Assembly: GCF_943736985.1 (NCBI RefSeq)
Contig: NZ_CALSFS010000021.1
Coordinates: 1-40,444, forward strand
DNA from: Clostridium sp. Marseille-Q2269
Lineage (GTDB): Bacteria; Bacillota; Clostridia; Clostridiales; Clostridiaceae
Direction of reading: 5' to 3'
Length of the DNA: 40,444 nucleotides
The translations under genes and the position numbers were made by a program. The notes below the pieces were generated by a model, which saw nothing but the letters and a program-made list of their open reading frames with translations, made no database searches and was not told the DNA's origin. The stretch's first letter is position 1. Every line of letters starts with the position of its first letter. Below, piece after piece: positions 17,961-26,097 of the stretch.

Positions 17961-18371
17961 ATGGGAAAATTAAAAGTTTTAGTTCCAGTGGATTCATCTG
18001 AGAGAAGTAGTTATTCTTTAGATTTATTAAAAGATATGTTTGATAAAAAGCAGGTGGAAGTTACTTTAATAAATGTTAAAGAAGTAAAAGTGAATAATAT
18101 CTTTTTAATTCAAGAAAAATTAAGAAAGCTTAAAGCTAAAAGTGAAAGAGTCATGAATGAAGCAAAACAGAAAATTATAAACCTGGGATATGAATATGAA
18201 ATGTATTCTTGTTTTGGTATACCAGCTGATAAAATAGTGGAAAAGGCTGAAAAAGATAATTTTGATATGATAGTTATGAGTAAATCTAATAAAAAAGGAT
18301 TAAAAAAAATTATGAGTTCTGTAACTGCTAGTGTAGTTAAAAATTCTCAAATACCAGTAATTGTTGTCTAA
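17961..18371 (+). CDS. universal stress protein (UspA family)
   Basis: A small single-domain Usp fold protein of 136 residues. It begins LKVLVPVDSSERS, where the aspartate sits at the nucleotide pocket, and has DMIVMSKSNKKGLKK in the position of the ATP-binding G-x2-G-x9-G(S/T) motif, ending SQIPVIVV. The glycine pattern of the ATP-binding loop is degenerate here, so ATP binding is uncertain. An AGAGGTG site precedes the ATG. The Rex-like boxes suggest redox control. It ends in a strong bidirectional terminator. Confidence 0.88.
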   Translation: MGKLKVLVPVDSSERSSYSLDLLKDMFDKKQVEVTLINVKEVKVNNIFLIQEKLRKLKAKSERVMNEAKQKIINLGYEYEMYSCFGIPADKIVEKAEKDNFDMIVMSKSNKKGLKKIMSSVTASVVKNSQIPVIVV

Positions 18372-18406
18372 ATAAAATTGAGCTCTTGTTTTTAAACTAT
18401 AAAATA

Positions 18407-18450
18407 AAAACATTATGGAATTAATTTAACACTAATTCCATAATGTTTTT
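18407..18450. terminator. bidirectional terminator, 18-bp perfect stem
   Basis: AAAAACATTATGGAATTA (18407-18424) pairs perfectly with 18433-18450, with A and T runs built into the ends. It separates two converging genes. Confidence 0.9.
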
Positions 18451-18468
18451 GTTTATTAATTATTAAAA

Positions 18469-18921
18469 CTATAAATTGTCTGATTGTGGATTAGAATCTT
18501 TATAGTTGTTTTCGGTTTCCTTTCCCATGTTATCAGCATTATCAGCTGAATCTGTAAAGTCTTCATAAAAATCTTTAGAATTTTCTACAACTTTATCTAT
18601 AGTATCTTCCACTTTATCTTTGCTTTCTTCATATATATTATTTATATCTTCACCAGTTCTATTTATGTTTTCTTCTATCTTTTCAGATTTTTCCTTTAAA
18701 ATTTCTTTTATATTTTTTCTTTTATCTTTCATTTTATTTTTAAGGTTATGTCCTTCATTCTTCATGTCTTGAATCTTAATTTTGAAACTTTTGCCATAAT
18801 CTGTTTTTTTAAAATCGCTACATCTAAATTTTTGATGGGCCTTTTTTAATATAAGTACAGAACCTGCTATAGCTATTGTAGAACCTAAAATTTTCCCAAT
18901 AGTACTTTTATTTCTTTTCAT
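18469..18921 (-). CDS. YtxH-like membrane-anchored amphipathic helix protein
   Basis: The 150-residue product has a short basic start, one membrane segment or glycine-rich hydrophobic segment (ILGSTIAIAGSVLIL, residues 11-25), then a long run of charged, repetitive amphipathic helices rich in K, E, D and N (GEDINNIYEESKDKVEDTID). This layout is that of YtxH-like and LEA/apolipoprotein-like stress proteins. The exact function is unknown. A GGAGGG site precedes the ATG. It converges on the universal stress protein gene, which fits a general stress theme but does not prove it. Confidence 0.65.
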   Translation of the reverse strand: MKRNKSTIGKILGSTIAIAGSVLILKKAHQKFRCSDFKKTDYGKSFKIKIQDMKNEGHNLKNKMKDKRKNIKEILKEKSEKIEENINRTGEDINNIYEESKDKVEDTIDKVVENSKDFYEDFTDSADNADNMGKETENNYKDSNPQSDNL

Positions 18922-19195
18922 AATGTACCCTCCTTAAAAATCTATAGAATTATATAATTATATTATGTATGTTTTTGAAATAAATACTTTTAAAATATAA
19001 TTATAATAACCACAATTATAAGTGATTTATATACGATAAATCGAAAAAAATTAAAAATAATTTAGATATATGTGAAATAATTAAGTAAAAAATAAAATGC
19101 AGATAATTTAGAAAAAATGAATATATATTAACAGATAATAATTTTTTTAACATTATACCATAAAAAATATATTAAAAAAATAGCTTTAAAACATA

Positions 19196-19224
19196 TTGCA
19201 TATAAAATTTATTTGTGATATTCT
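19196..19224 (+). promoter_or_regulatory. promoter of the zinc-ribbon/helicase unit
   Basis: TTGCAT (19196-19201), 17 bases, TATTCT (19219-19224). Transcription would begin near 19231 and leave a leader of about 100 bases. The rest of the gap 18922-19195 is A/T-rich with nothing else that I can support. Confidence 0.55.
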
Positions 19225-19261
19225 ATAGAAAGTGATTTAATAAGATAAAAACTAGGGTCTG

Positions 19262-19319
19262 CTTTTTTAAGAAGTATAGATTTTTCTTTATTAAATTAAA
19301 ATAAATTTTCTTAAAAAAG
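19262..19319 (+). promoter_or_regulatory. leader hairpin reaching the ribosome site of the zinc-ribbon gene
   Basis: CTTTTTTAAGAA (19262-19273) is the exact complement of TTCTTAAAAAAG (19308-19319). The downstream arm covers the first bases of the AAAGGAG ribosome site (19316-19322). Such a mostly A-U helix could act as a temperature-sensitive gate or be remodelled by the helicase encoded downstream. Confidence 0.5.
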
Positions 19320-19332
19320 GAGAGATATACAA

Positions 19333-19500
19333 ATGTCAGATAAGAATATTACATGTAAAGATTGCGGAAAAGAATTTGTTTTCACTGAAGGAGAACAAGA
19401 ATTCTACAAAGAAAAAGGATTCGAAAACGAACCACAAAGATGTCCAGATTGTAGAAGAGCTAGAAAACAATCTAGAAACAACAACAGATCTTTTAGATAA
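19333..19500 (+). CDS. 55-residue zinc-ribbon protein
   Basis: This small gene encodes a single treble-clef or zinc-ribbon module: CKDC (C8, C11) and CPDC (C37, C40) with FTEGEQEFYKEKGFE between them, and a basic tail RRARKQSRNNNRSFR. It fits the 'probable zinc-ribbon domain' family. The tail suggests nucleic-acid or ribosome binding (inference). AAAGGAG lies 11 bases before the ATG. The gene is unusually rich in favoured codons such as AGA and AAA, as expected for a highly expressed gene. A hairpin terminator separates it from the DEAD-box helicase 76 bases on, so both may share the upstream promoter with partial readthrough. Confidence 0.88.
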   Translation: MSDKNITCKDCGKEFVFTEGEQEFYKEKGFENEPQRCPDCRRARKQSRNNNRSFR

Positions 19501-19519
19501 TTAGAAAAGATTTTTTATT

Positions 19520-19551
19520 GGCTGTTGATTATATGTCAACAGCCATTTTTA
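19520..19551 (+). terminator. hairpin terminator between the zinc-ribbon and helicase genes
   Basis: GGCTGTTGA (19520-19528) pairs with TCAACAGCC (19536-19544), then ATTTTTAATT. The short T run suggests partial termination, lowering helicase expression relative to the zinc ribbon. Confidence 0.8.
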
Positions 19552-19576
19552 ATTAACAACCAGAAAGGAACATTGT

Positions 19577-21151
19577 ATGGAAAACAAAAACTTTGGAAAT
19601 TTAAACTTAAATGAAGATGTACTAAAAGCTATAGAACATATGGGATTTGAAACTCCATCTGCAATACAAGAAAAATCAATTCCAGTATTATTGGAAGGTG
19701 CAGACGTTATAGCACAAGCCCAAACAGGAACAGGTAAAACTTTAGCTTTTGGAGCTCCTGTAATAAGTGCTTTATGTAATGAGGAAAAAAGAAAAGGAGT
19801 AAAAGCTTTAGTGTTAACTCCTACAAGAGAATTAGCTCTTCAAATAAAGGATGAGTTAAAAAGATTGTCTAAATATAGTAAAACAAAAGTACTTCCTGTT
19901 TATGGAGGAGAATCTATAGAAAGACAAATAAAGGATATTAAGAGTGGAGTAGATATAGTAGTTGGAACTCCAGGAAGAATATTGGATCATATTAACAGAA
20001 GAACTTTAAAACTTGGAGGAATCAATTTCCTAGTTTTAGATGAAGCAGATGAGATGCTTAATATGGGATTTATAGAAGATATAGAAACTATAATGGCAAG
20101 CACACCTGAAGAAAAACAAACTATGCTTTTTTCAGCCACTATGCCAGAATCTATTAAAAAATTGGCTTTAAACTACATGAAAGAAGATGTAGAGCATATA
20201 GCTATTTTGAAAAAATCTTTAACAGTAGATAAAATAGAACAAAATTATTTTTCAGTAAAAAATAAAGATAAGCTAGAAGCTTTATGTAGAATAATAGATT
20301 CTGAGGAACCTGAAAGTGCTATAATATTTTGTAGAACTAAAAGAGGTGTTGATGAATTAGTAGAAGCTATGCAATCAAAAGGATATAATGTAGAAGGTAT
20401 GCATGGAGATATGAGTCAAAATCAAAGAATAAATACTTTGAAAAAATTTAAAAAGGCTAACTTAAACTTTTTAGTTGCAACAGATGTAGCAGCTAGAGGA
20501 ATAGATGTAGAGAATATATCTCATGTTATAAATTATGATATACCTCAAGACGCGGAATCCTATGTTCACAGAATAGGAAGAACAGCAAGAGCTGATAAAG
20601 AAGGAACAGCCTATTCTTTAGTTACCCCTAGAGAAGTATCTTCTATTAGACAAATAGAAAGAATAACTAAGAGTAAAATTAAGAAAAAAGAGTTACCTAC
20701 ATTAGAAGATATATTAGAAAAGAAATATGATAATTTATTAAATAATGTAACTTCTAAGGTGAAAGAAAATAATTATGAGAATTTTATGCCAATGGTGAAA
20801 ACTTTAGAGCAGAATTTTGATTTATCTCAGGTTGCAGCAACATTAATGGAAATGTTATTTAGCAAAGAAATGAGTTTTGATTATACTAATAATAAACTAG
20901 AGGCAGAAGTTCCAGTAAGATTATTTTTAAGTGTAGGAAGAAAAGATAGTATAAATGTAAAAAGCCTATTAACATTTATTCAAGATACAGCATCTGTAAA
21001 AAATCATGAAATTGGAGATATAGACATATTAGATAAATTTACTTTCATAGATGTACCATCAAATGTTGCAGAAAAGATAATAAATAAATGTTCAGGTAAA
21101 AAATTAAATAGAAGAAAAGTTAATATCGAGATAGCTAAAAGTAAAAAATAG
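19577..21151 (+). CDS. DEAD-box ATP-dependent RNA helicase with DbpA-type RNA-binding domain
   Basis: This helicase unwinds RNA in ribosome assembly, mRNA decay or cold adaptation. The motifs are in order: Q motif region (ETPSAIQEKSIP), Walker A AQTGTGKT (48-55), PTREL, DEAD (154-157), SAT, the second RecA domain with FCRTKRGVDEL and ARGID, then HRIGRTAR near 326. Residues from about 450 form a DbpA-like RRM (RLFLSVGRKDSIN), which in DbpA/YxiN targets 23S rRNA. Length is 524 residues. It could be named cshA or dbpA; I leave the symbol blank. It starts at an ATG after AGAAAGGA, just behind the zinc-ribbon gene. Confidence 0.93.
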   Translation: MENKNFGNLNLNEDVLKAIEHMGFETPSAIQEKSIPVLLEGADVIAQAQTGTGKTLAFGAPVISALCNEEKRKGVKALVLTPTRELALQIKDELKRLSKYSKTKVLPVYGGESIERQIKDIKSGVDIVVGTPGRILDHINRRTLKLGGINFLVLDEADEMLNMGFIEDIETIMASTPEEKQTMLFSATMPESIKKLALNYMKEDVEHIAILKKSLTVDKIEQNYFSVKNKDKLEALCRIIDSEEPESAIIFCRTKRGVDELVEAMQSKGYNVEGMHGDMSQNQRINTLKKFKKANLNFLVATDVAARGIDVENISHVINYDIPQDAESYVHRIGRTARADKEGTAYSLVTPREVSSIRQIERITKSKIKKKELPTLEDILEKKYDNLLNNVTSKVKENNYENFMPMVKTLEQNFDLSQVAATLMEMLFSKEMSFDYTNNKLEAEVPVRLFLSVGRKDSINVKSLLTFIQDTASVKNHEIGDIDILDKFTFIDVPSNVAEKIINKCSGKKLNRRKVNIEIAKSKK

Positions 21152-21199
21152 ATTATTTTAATTTTTAGTTATTTAAAGGGGAATTACTAAGGAATTTAG

Positions 21200-21247
21200 A
21201 AGCTAAGAGGTGAATTTTATTTGTTTCTTAGCTTTTGTTATTTTTTG
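21200..21247 (+). terminator. terminator after the helicase gene
   Basis: AAGCTAAGA (21200-21208) pairs with TCTTAGCTT (21226-21234), then TTGTTATTTTTT. Confidence 0.8.
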
Positions 21248-21466
21248 ATAAAAATGAGAATAAATTATTGTGTTTTAATTTTATAACATTAATTATTAAT
21301 ATTATAGGCATCATGTATTTTATATTTATAATTTATCTATATTATACAAATATTAAATATAAATATGAAAATTAAGGTAGAATAATTTAATCTCTAAGAC
21401 TAATAATAAAACATAGAGTGAGCCTAAATAAATATCATAATAAAGATTTAGGAGGGATATGTTTAA

Positions 21467-22198
21467 GTGAATAGTAAATTTAGAAAGTTCATATATCTAT
21501 TTTTATTCATAGCGTTAATTTTTAGTGGAATTACTTCATTTAATTATAAGGTTAAAGCTGATAAGAAAAATGATGCACATGAGAAAAAAGAAATTTATTT
21601 AACATTTGATGATGGACCCAGTGATAAAACTACAGAAAACATACTTCAAGTATTAAAAGAAAATGATGTGAAAGGTACCTTTTTTATAATAGGAAAATAT
21701 ATAGATGGTAGAGAAGACGTACTTAAAAAAATAGTTAAAGAAGGTCATAGTATAGGACTACATACCTATAGTCATAATTATGAAACTATTTATAAAAATA
21801 ATAAAATTTTTATAGATGAAATGGAAAAATGTAAAGATGAAATATATAAAGTTACAGGTGTTAATACTAATATAATTAGATTTCCAGGAGGAAGTGTAAA
21901 AAGATTAAATCAAGAATTTAAGAATGAATTAGAGAAGAAAGGTTTTAAAATATATGATTGGAATATGGCGCTAACGGATGGTATAAACCCTAAAGCACCT
22001 GTAAGTAAATTTTATAAAGAGGGTACTAAAAGAAAAAAAACATTATCTAAAATTATATTACTTATGCATTGCGATCATTTAAACAAAAACACTTGTAAAG
22101 CTCTTCCAGATATAATTAAATATTATAGAGCTCAAGGATATGAATTTAAAATCATTCATAAAAACACACCAGAATTTATATTCCCTTACAAGGAGTAA
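21467..22198 (+). CDS. secreted polysaccharide deacetylase (NodB domain)
   Basis: This enzyme removes acetyl groups from cell-wall or other polysaccharides. A signal or anchor lies at residues 9-26. NodB motifs are intact: TFDDGPSD (D48, D49), HTYSH (H99, H103, zinc ligands), RFPGGS near 138-143, DWNMALTDG, and LLMHCD near 200. It resembles PdaA/PgdA-type peptidoglycan deacetylases; the exact substrate is not readable. Start is a GTG at 21467, 10 bases after GGAGGG; the nearer ATG at 21459 hits a stop. It ends just before the hairpin that precedes pdxS. Confidence 0.9.
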   Translation: MNSKFRKFIYLFLFIALIFSGITSFNYKVKADKKNDAHEKKEIYLTFDDGPSDKTTENILQVLKENDVKGTFFIIGKYIDGREDVLKKIVKEGHSIGLHTYSHNYETIYKNNKIFIDEMEKCKDEIYKVTGVNTNIIRFPGGSVKRLNQEFKNELEKKGFKIYDWNMALTDGINPKAPVSKFYKEGTKRKKTLSKIILLMHCDHLNKNTCKALPDIIKYYRAQGYEFKIIHKNTPEFIFPYKE

Positions 22199-22233
22199 TG
22201 ATGAAAATGAGACTGTGGCACTAAGAATAAATT

Positions 22234-22281
22234 CTACAATATATTGTGTTGACTTTAAACTTGCGAAACAATATATTGTGC
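22234..22281 (+). promoter_or_regulatory. second pair of NrdR-like boxes, upstream of pdxS
   Basis: CTACAATATATTGTGT (22234-22249) and AAACAATATATTGTGC (22266-22281) both fit the NrdR consensus acaCwAtATaTwGtgt at least as well as the nrdA boxes. Their starts are 32 bases apart, about three turns. They bracket the promoter 22249-22277, whose -10 lies within the second box. Functional assignment is inference: pdxST is not a usual NrdR target. Confidence 0.55.
22249..22277 (+). promoter_or_regulatory. candidate pdxS promoter inside the hairpin loop
   Basis: TTGACT (22249-22254), 17 bases, TATATT (22272-22277). The transcript would start near 22284 in the right arm and have a leader of about 137 bases. 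Downstream, CAATTGTA (22319-22326) and TACAATTG (22346-22353) form another inverted repeat in that leader. Confidence 0.65.
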
Positions 22282-22420
22282 TTAAGTTATCTAGTGCCAT
22301 AGTCCCATTTTTCTTTTGCAATTGTATGGGATCATAATGTATGGGTACAATTGATGGAATAGCATTTCTGTGAAATAATGGTATCACTTAATTGTAAAAT
22401 ATGAAAAGGGGGATCTATTT

Positions 22421-23293
22421 ATGGAAAATAGACAGAAATTAAATGAAAATTTAGCACAGATGCTTAAAGGCGGAGTTATAATGGATGTTGTAAATGTAGA
22501 GCAAGCTAAAATAGCAGAAGAATCTGGAGCAGTGGCTGTAATGGCGCTGGAGAGAGTACCATCAGATATTAGAAAACAAGGTGGAGTTGCAAGAAGCTCA
22601 GATCCTAAAATGATAAAAGAGATAATACAGTCAGTTTCTATTCCGGTTATGGCAAAAGTGAGAATAGGGCATTTTGTAGAAGCTCAAATATTAGAAGCTA
22701 TAGGAGTAGATTATATAGATGAAAGTGAAGTTTTAACACCAGCAGATGATTTATATCATATAAATAAAAGAGATTTTAAGATACCATTTGTTTGTGGAGC
22801 AAGAAATTTAGGGGAAGTTTTAAGAAGAATAGGAGAAGGAGCTTCTATGATAAGAACTAAGGGGGAAGCTGGCACAGGAAATGTAGTGGAAGCTGTAAGA
22901 CATATGAGAACTATAAGTTCAGACATGAGAAAGCTACAACTAATGCCAAAGGAAGAATTAATGACAGCAGCAAAAGAAATGTCTGCTCCATATCATTTAG
23001 TAGAATATGTGGCTCAAAATCATAAACTGCCAGTAATAAATTTTGCAGCAGGGGGTATAGCAACACCAGCAGATGCAGCCTTAATGATGCAATTAGGTTG
23101 TGATGGAATATTTGTAGGATCTGGAATATTTAAATCAGATAATCCTCAAAAAAGAGCAAAGGCAATAGTTAGAGCAACAACTTACTTTAATGATCCGGAA
23201 ATTTTAGCTAATGTTTCAAAAGATTTAGGAGAAGCAATGTCAGGTTTAGAAATTAGCAAATTAGAAACAGAATTTGCTGAAAGAGGCTGGTAA
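22421..23293 (+). CDS. pdxS: pyridoxal 5'-phosphate synthase, PdxS (synthase) subunit
   Basis: PdxS condenses ribose 5-phosphate, glyceraldehyde 3-phosphate and ammonia into pyridoxal 5'-phosphate. The 290-residue sequence shows the expected barrel and its active-site residues: D22 (IMDV), K79 (MAKVRIGH) and K147 ([10 protein letters not shown]). Family phrases [20 protein letters not shown] and GIFVGSGIF are intact. The ATG follows AAAGGGGGAT. pdxT begins 2 bases after its stop. Confidence 0.97.
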   Translation: MENRQKLNENLAQMLKGGVIMDVVNVEQAKIAEESGAVAVMALERVPSDIRKQGGVARSSDPKMIKEIIQSVSIPVMAKVRIGHFVEAQILEAIGVDYIDESEVLTPADDLYHINKRDFKIPFVCGARNLGEVLRRIGEGASMIRTKGEAGTGNVVEAVRHMRTISSDMRKLQLMPKEELMTAAKEMSAPYHLVEYVAQNHKLPVINFAAGGIATPADAALMMQLGCDGIFVGSGIFKSDNPQKRAKAIVRATTYFNDPEILANVSKDLGEAMSGLEISKLETEFAERGW

Positions 23294-23294
23294 T

Positions 23295-23876
23295 ATGATA
23301 AATGTAGGAGTGCTAGACCTTCAAGGTTCTGTAGCGGAACATATTAAAATTCTAGAAAAAATTCATGATGTATTTCCTGTAAAAGTGAAATACAAAGAGG
23401 ATTTAGATAATATTCAAGGAATAATATTGCCAGGTGGAGAAAGTACCACATTAGGTAAACTTTTAAAAGATTTTCATATATATTATCCATTAAAAAATAA
23501 AATAGAAATGGGACTACCTGTATGGGGGACTTGTGCAGGTATGATATTGTTGGCAAAACATATACAAGAACAAAAAGAAGCATATCTTAAATGTATTGAT
23601 ATAGAAATAAAAAGAAATGCTTATGGTGGCCAATTAAATAGTTTTTCTACAGAAGGAATTATAAATGAGGTGGACAAGAAGCCTATAGAATTAGTTTTTA
23701 TAAGAGCACCTTATATAACTAAAATTGGACCTAATGTAACCATACTAAAAAAGATACGGGGAAATATAGTAGCTGTAAAAGAAAAAAATATTTTAGTTAC
23801 ATCTTTCCATCCAGAACTTATAGAAGATACAAGATTTCATAAATATTTTATAGATAAATTTATATTAAATAAATAA
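23295..23876 (+). CDS. pdxT: pyridoxal 5'-phosphate synthase, PdxT glutaminase subunit
   Basis: PdxT hydrolyses glutamine and passes ammonia to PdxS. The 193-residue product begins INVGVLDLQGSVAEH. The glutaminase triad is visible: C80 (WGTCAGM), H172 and E174 (SFHPE). PGGESTT is the oxyanion loop. An in-frame TTG at 23274 lies inside pdxS; the ATG at 23295, after AGAGG, is the natural start because homologues begin here. Confidence 0.96.
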   Translation: MINVGVLDLQGSVAEHIKILEKIHDVFPVKVKYKEDLDNIQGIILPGGESTTLGKLLKDFHIYYPLKNKIEMGLPVWGTCAGMILLAKHIQEQKEAYLKCIDIEIKRNAYGGQLNSFSTEGIINEVDKKPIELVFIRAPYITKIGPNVTILKKIRGNIVAVKEKNILVTSFHPELIEDTRFHKYFIDKFILNK

Positions 23877-23931
23877 ATAAAGCATTTTAATCATTTATTT
23901 TGTATAAATATAATTCAATAAAAGTATACTT

Positions 23932-23984
23932 AATAGAAACTCTTTTTAATTATATATAAATATAAATTAAAAAGAGTTTCTATT
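23932..23984. terminator. terminator after pdxT, 20-bp perfect stem
   Basis: AATAGAAACTCTTTTTAATT (23932-23951) is the exact complement of the arm beginning near 23965, with T/A runs in the stem. Confidence 0.8.
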
Positions 23985-24040
23985 ATGTTCAATATTTTCA
24001 AATATTATTTTAATTATATAAATAAAAAACTAAAAAATAC

Positions 24041-24079
24041 TTACAAATATTTGAAAAACATTTGTAAAGGATGTATAAT
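24041..24079 (+). promoter_or_regulatory. promoter with overlapping palindrome before a small gene
   Basis: TTGAAA (24051-24056), 17 bases, TATAAT (24074-24079) is a strong sigma-A promoter. TTACAAAT (24041-24048) and ATTTGTAA (24060-24067) form an inverted repeat across the -35 and spacer, a natural operator position. I cannot name the regulator. Confidence 0.7.
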
Positions 24080-24122
24080 ATAAATATGCTTTGGAATTTT
24101 ATTCGAATGGAGGTTGGTCGGT

Positions 24123-24332
24123 ATGCTAGATAGGGGATTTATACAAAATGGATATGTTTATAATGAATGTGGAGATAGAATTTACCTTATAGAAGATATT
24201 TATATTTATAATATAAATAATATGCTTTGTGAATTTTACATTAAAGATAATTTAATTTGTGAAATGGAAGGGCCAGGAAAGTATTGGCTAAATAATAATT
24301 CTATTTATTTTTTAGGTAAACAAGCTATGTAA
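24123..24332 (+). CDS. 69-residue protein of unknown function
   Basis: I do not recognise this protein. It has no signal or membrane segment. The sequence looks beta-rich, with many Tyr, Ile and Asn (NGYVYNECGDRIYLIEDIYIYN), two or three Cys, and a PGKYWLNNNSIYFLG end. An in-frame TTG at 24114 exists, but GGAGG (24109-24113) is 9 bases from the ATG at 24123, which decides the start. A good promoter with an overlapping palindrome drives it alone. Confidence 0.65.
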   Translation: MLDRGFIQNGYVYNECGDRIYLIEDIYIYNINNMLCEFYIKDNLICEMEGPGKYWLNNNSIYFLGKQAM

Positions 24333-24428
24333 AATAAGTAATAAAGTTAAAGAAATAAATATGAAAAGTTATTATTATGGGAACATTACTTAACAATATA
24401 ATAATGCACAATGAGGATATAATATATT

Positions 24429-24480
24429 AAAGGCACTATGAAAATTTATATAAATTTTTATAGTGCTTTGTGATTTTTTG
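24429..24480 (+). terminator. terminator before the ger operon
   Basis: AAAGGCACTATGAAAATTT pairs with AAATTTTTATAGTGCTTT (one bulge), then GTGATTTTTTG. Confidence 0.7.
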
Positions 24481-24603
24481 AACTAAAGATTTATTTAACC
24501 ATTAAGATTTTAGAGATCTGATGAGTAATACAATTAATTTTGGAAAATTTGAACATAATATAGATAGGTATATTAATTAAGTTATATTAAGAAAGGATAA
24601 AAA

Positions 24604-26097
24604 ATGAAATATATGTTAAATAATAAGATGAAATATATCTTAGATAAACTTAATGAACCAGATAAATTTAATGTAAAAAAGATAAATTTAGGTAAAGGTA
24701 ATAATATAAAAATAACATTGGTTTATGATAAGGATTTAACAGATAGAAATCTGATGAACAACTACATATTAAAACCTTTAATGCTTCATGTAGATGAAAG
24801 TTTTACAGGGAAAGAAAATATCACAGAAATTTTAATAGAAAAATATATATGTGTAGATGATATTATTTTAAAATCAGATAATGAGGAAATAATGGATTTT
24901 ATAAAAAAAGGATTCACAGCAATTTTTGTTCCTAGTAGTGAAGATATAATAATTATTAATACTGTTAAAAGAGAGTATAAGCCTATTCTACCACCAGAAA
25001 TAGAAAGCTCTATTAGGGGACCTAAGGAGGCTTTCACGGAAAGCTTAGAAAGTAACTTGTGCATAATTAATAGAAGAATAAAAGATAAGAATTTAAGAAT
25101 AGAAAGATTTATAATTGGAGAAAGATCACAAACAGAAGTTGCAATTATATATATAGAAGACATAGCAGATGAAAATATAATAAATCAGATAAGAGAAAGG
25201 CTAAATTTAATACAAGTAGATCATATAAAAACTATAGGGTATATAGAGCAGTATATAGAAAATAATGCTTATACTGTTTTTCCACAATTTTATACCACGG
25301 AAAGACCAGATGTAATGGAAGCTAATATTATGGAAGGTAGGATAGGCATAGTTATGGAAGGATCTCAGCAGGGAATAACTGTACCTGCTATTTTCACAGA
25401 ATTCTTTCAAACAGTAGAGGATTATAATCAAAAATTTATGTTATCAACGGTTATAAGGATTTTTAGACTAATAGCTGTAATTTCAGTATTAAGCCTGACA
25501 TCTATATATTTAACTCTTGTAAAATTTAATGTTGAATTACTTCCAGATAAGCTATTGCAACCTATCGTACAATCTAGAGTTGGTATTGCACTAAGTCCAG
25601 TGATGGAAATCGTTTTAATGGAACTTATAGTAGAATTTCTAAGAGAAGGGGGTTTAAGATTACCTTCTAAAATAGGGCAAACTCTAAGTGTAGTTGGAGG
25701 AATTATAATTGGAGATGCTGCTATAAAATCTCATCTTGTAAGCTCTACAACGCTTTTAGTAGTGGGAGTGTCTACCGTATCTACATTCCTTATCCCTAAT
25801 TATGAAATGTCTTTAGCCATTAGGATATTAAAATTTCCTATATTGTTTTTAACTAATGCTTTAGGAATAATAGGTGTTGCTATAGGTTGGTTTTTTGTAT
25901 TGGTGGAATTATGCTCTTTAGATAGTATGGGAGTTCCATATCTTCAATTGAAGAAATCAGACATGAAAGATATATTTATAAGAGCACCTTTGTGGAAAAT
26001 GGAAAAAAGACCCAAGGCTATCCCAAATAAAAATCCTGTTCGTCAGAAGAACTTTAGAAGAAGATTTAGGGAGGGTGAAAATGGAGAACAGCAATAA
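24604..26097 (+). CDS. spore germinant receptor subunit A (GerA family)
   Basis: GerA-type subunits sit in the inner spore membrane and, with the B and C subunits, sense germinants. The 497-residue product has a large soluble N-terminal domain, typical phrases RGPKEAFTESLESN, QVDHIKTIGYIEQYIE, ERPDVMEANIMEGRIGI and VPAIFTEFFQTVEDY, then about five membrane helices from residue 280, and a basic tail. The germinant cannot be predicted. A CATAATA at 24554 resembles a forespore sigma-G -10 element, without a clear -35. The operon order is A-B-C with overlapping genes. Confidence 0.93.
   Translation: MKYMLNNKMKYILDKLNEPDKFNVKKINLGKGNNIKITLVYDKDLTDRNLMNNYILKPLMLHVDESFTGKENITEILIEKYICVDDIILKSDNEEIMDFIKKGFTAIFVPSSEDIIIINTVKREYKPILPPEIESSIRGPKEAFTESLESNLCIINRRIKDKNLRIERFIIGERSQTEVAIIYIEDIADENIINQIRERLNLIQVDHIKTIGYIEQYIENNAYTVFPQFYTTERPDVMEANIMEGRIGIVMEGSQQGITVPAIFTEFFQTVEDYNQKFMLSTVIRIFRLIAVISVLSLTSIYLTLVKFNVELLPDKLLQPIVQSRVGIALSPVMEIVLMELIVEFLREGGLRLPSKIGQTLSVVGGIIIGDAAIKSHLVSSTTLLVVGVSTVSTFLIPNYEMSLAIRILKFPILFLTNALGIIGVAIGWFFVLVELCSLDSMGVPYLQLKKSDMKDIFIRAPLWKMEKRPKAIPNKNPVRQKNFRRRFREGENGEQQ

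Larger units (their letters stand above)
22204..22301. repeat. 98-nt hairpin element with 20-bp arms before pdxS
   Basis: AAAATGAGACTGTGGCACTA (22204-22223) pairs with 22282-22301, with one mismatch and one G-U pair, and a T run continues to 22302. It can end transcription from the deacetylase gene. Its loop contains a full promoter and two identical palindromes ACAATATATTGT. The arms could also be the ends of a small mobile repeat. Confidence 0.75.

Noticed and set aside
22140-22337. Plus-strand 65-codon frame across the hairpin before pdxS
   Set aside because: It begins inside the deacetylase gene in another frame and runs through the hairpin element; no ribosome site and no family resemblance.
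24554-24560. Sigma-G promoter for the ger operon
   Set aside because: CATAATA matches the -10, but no -35 of the right type lies 17-18 bases upstream, so it is mentioned only in the gene entry.
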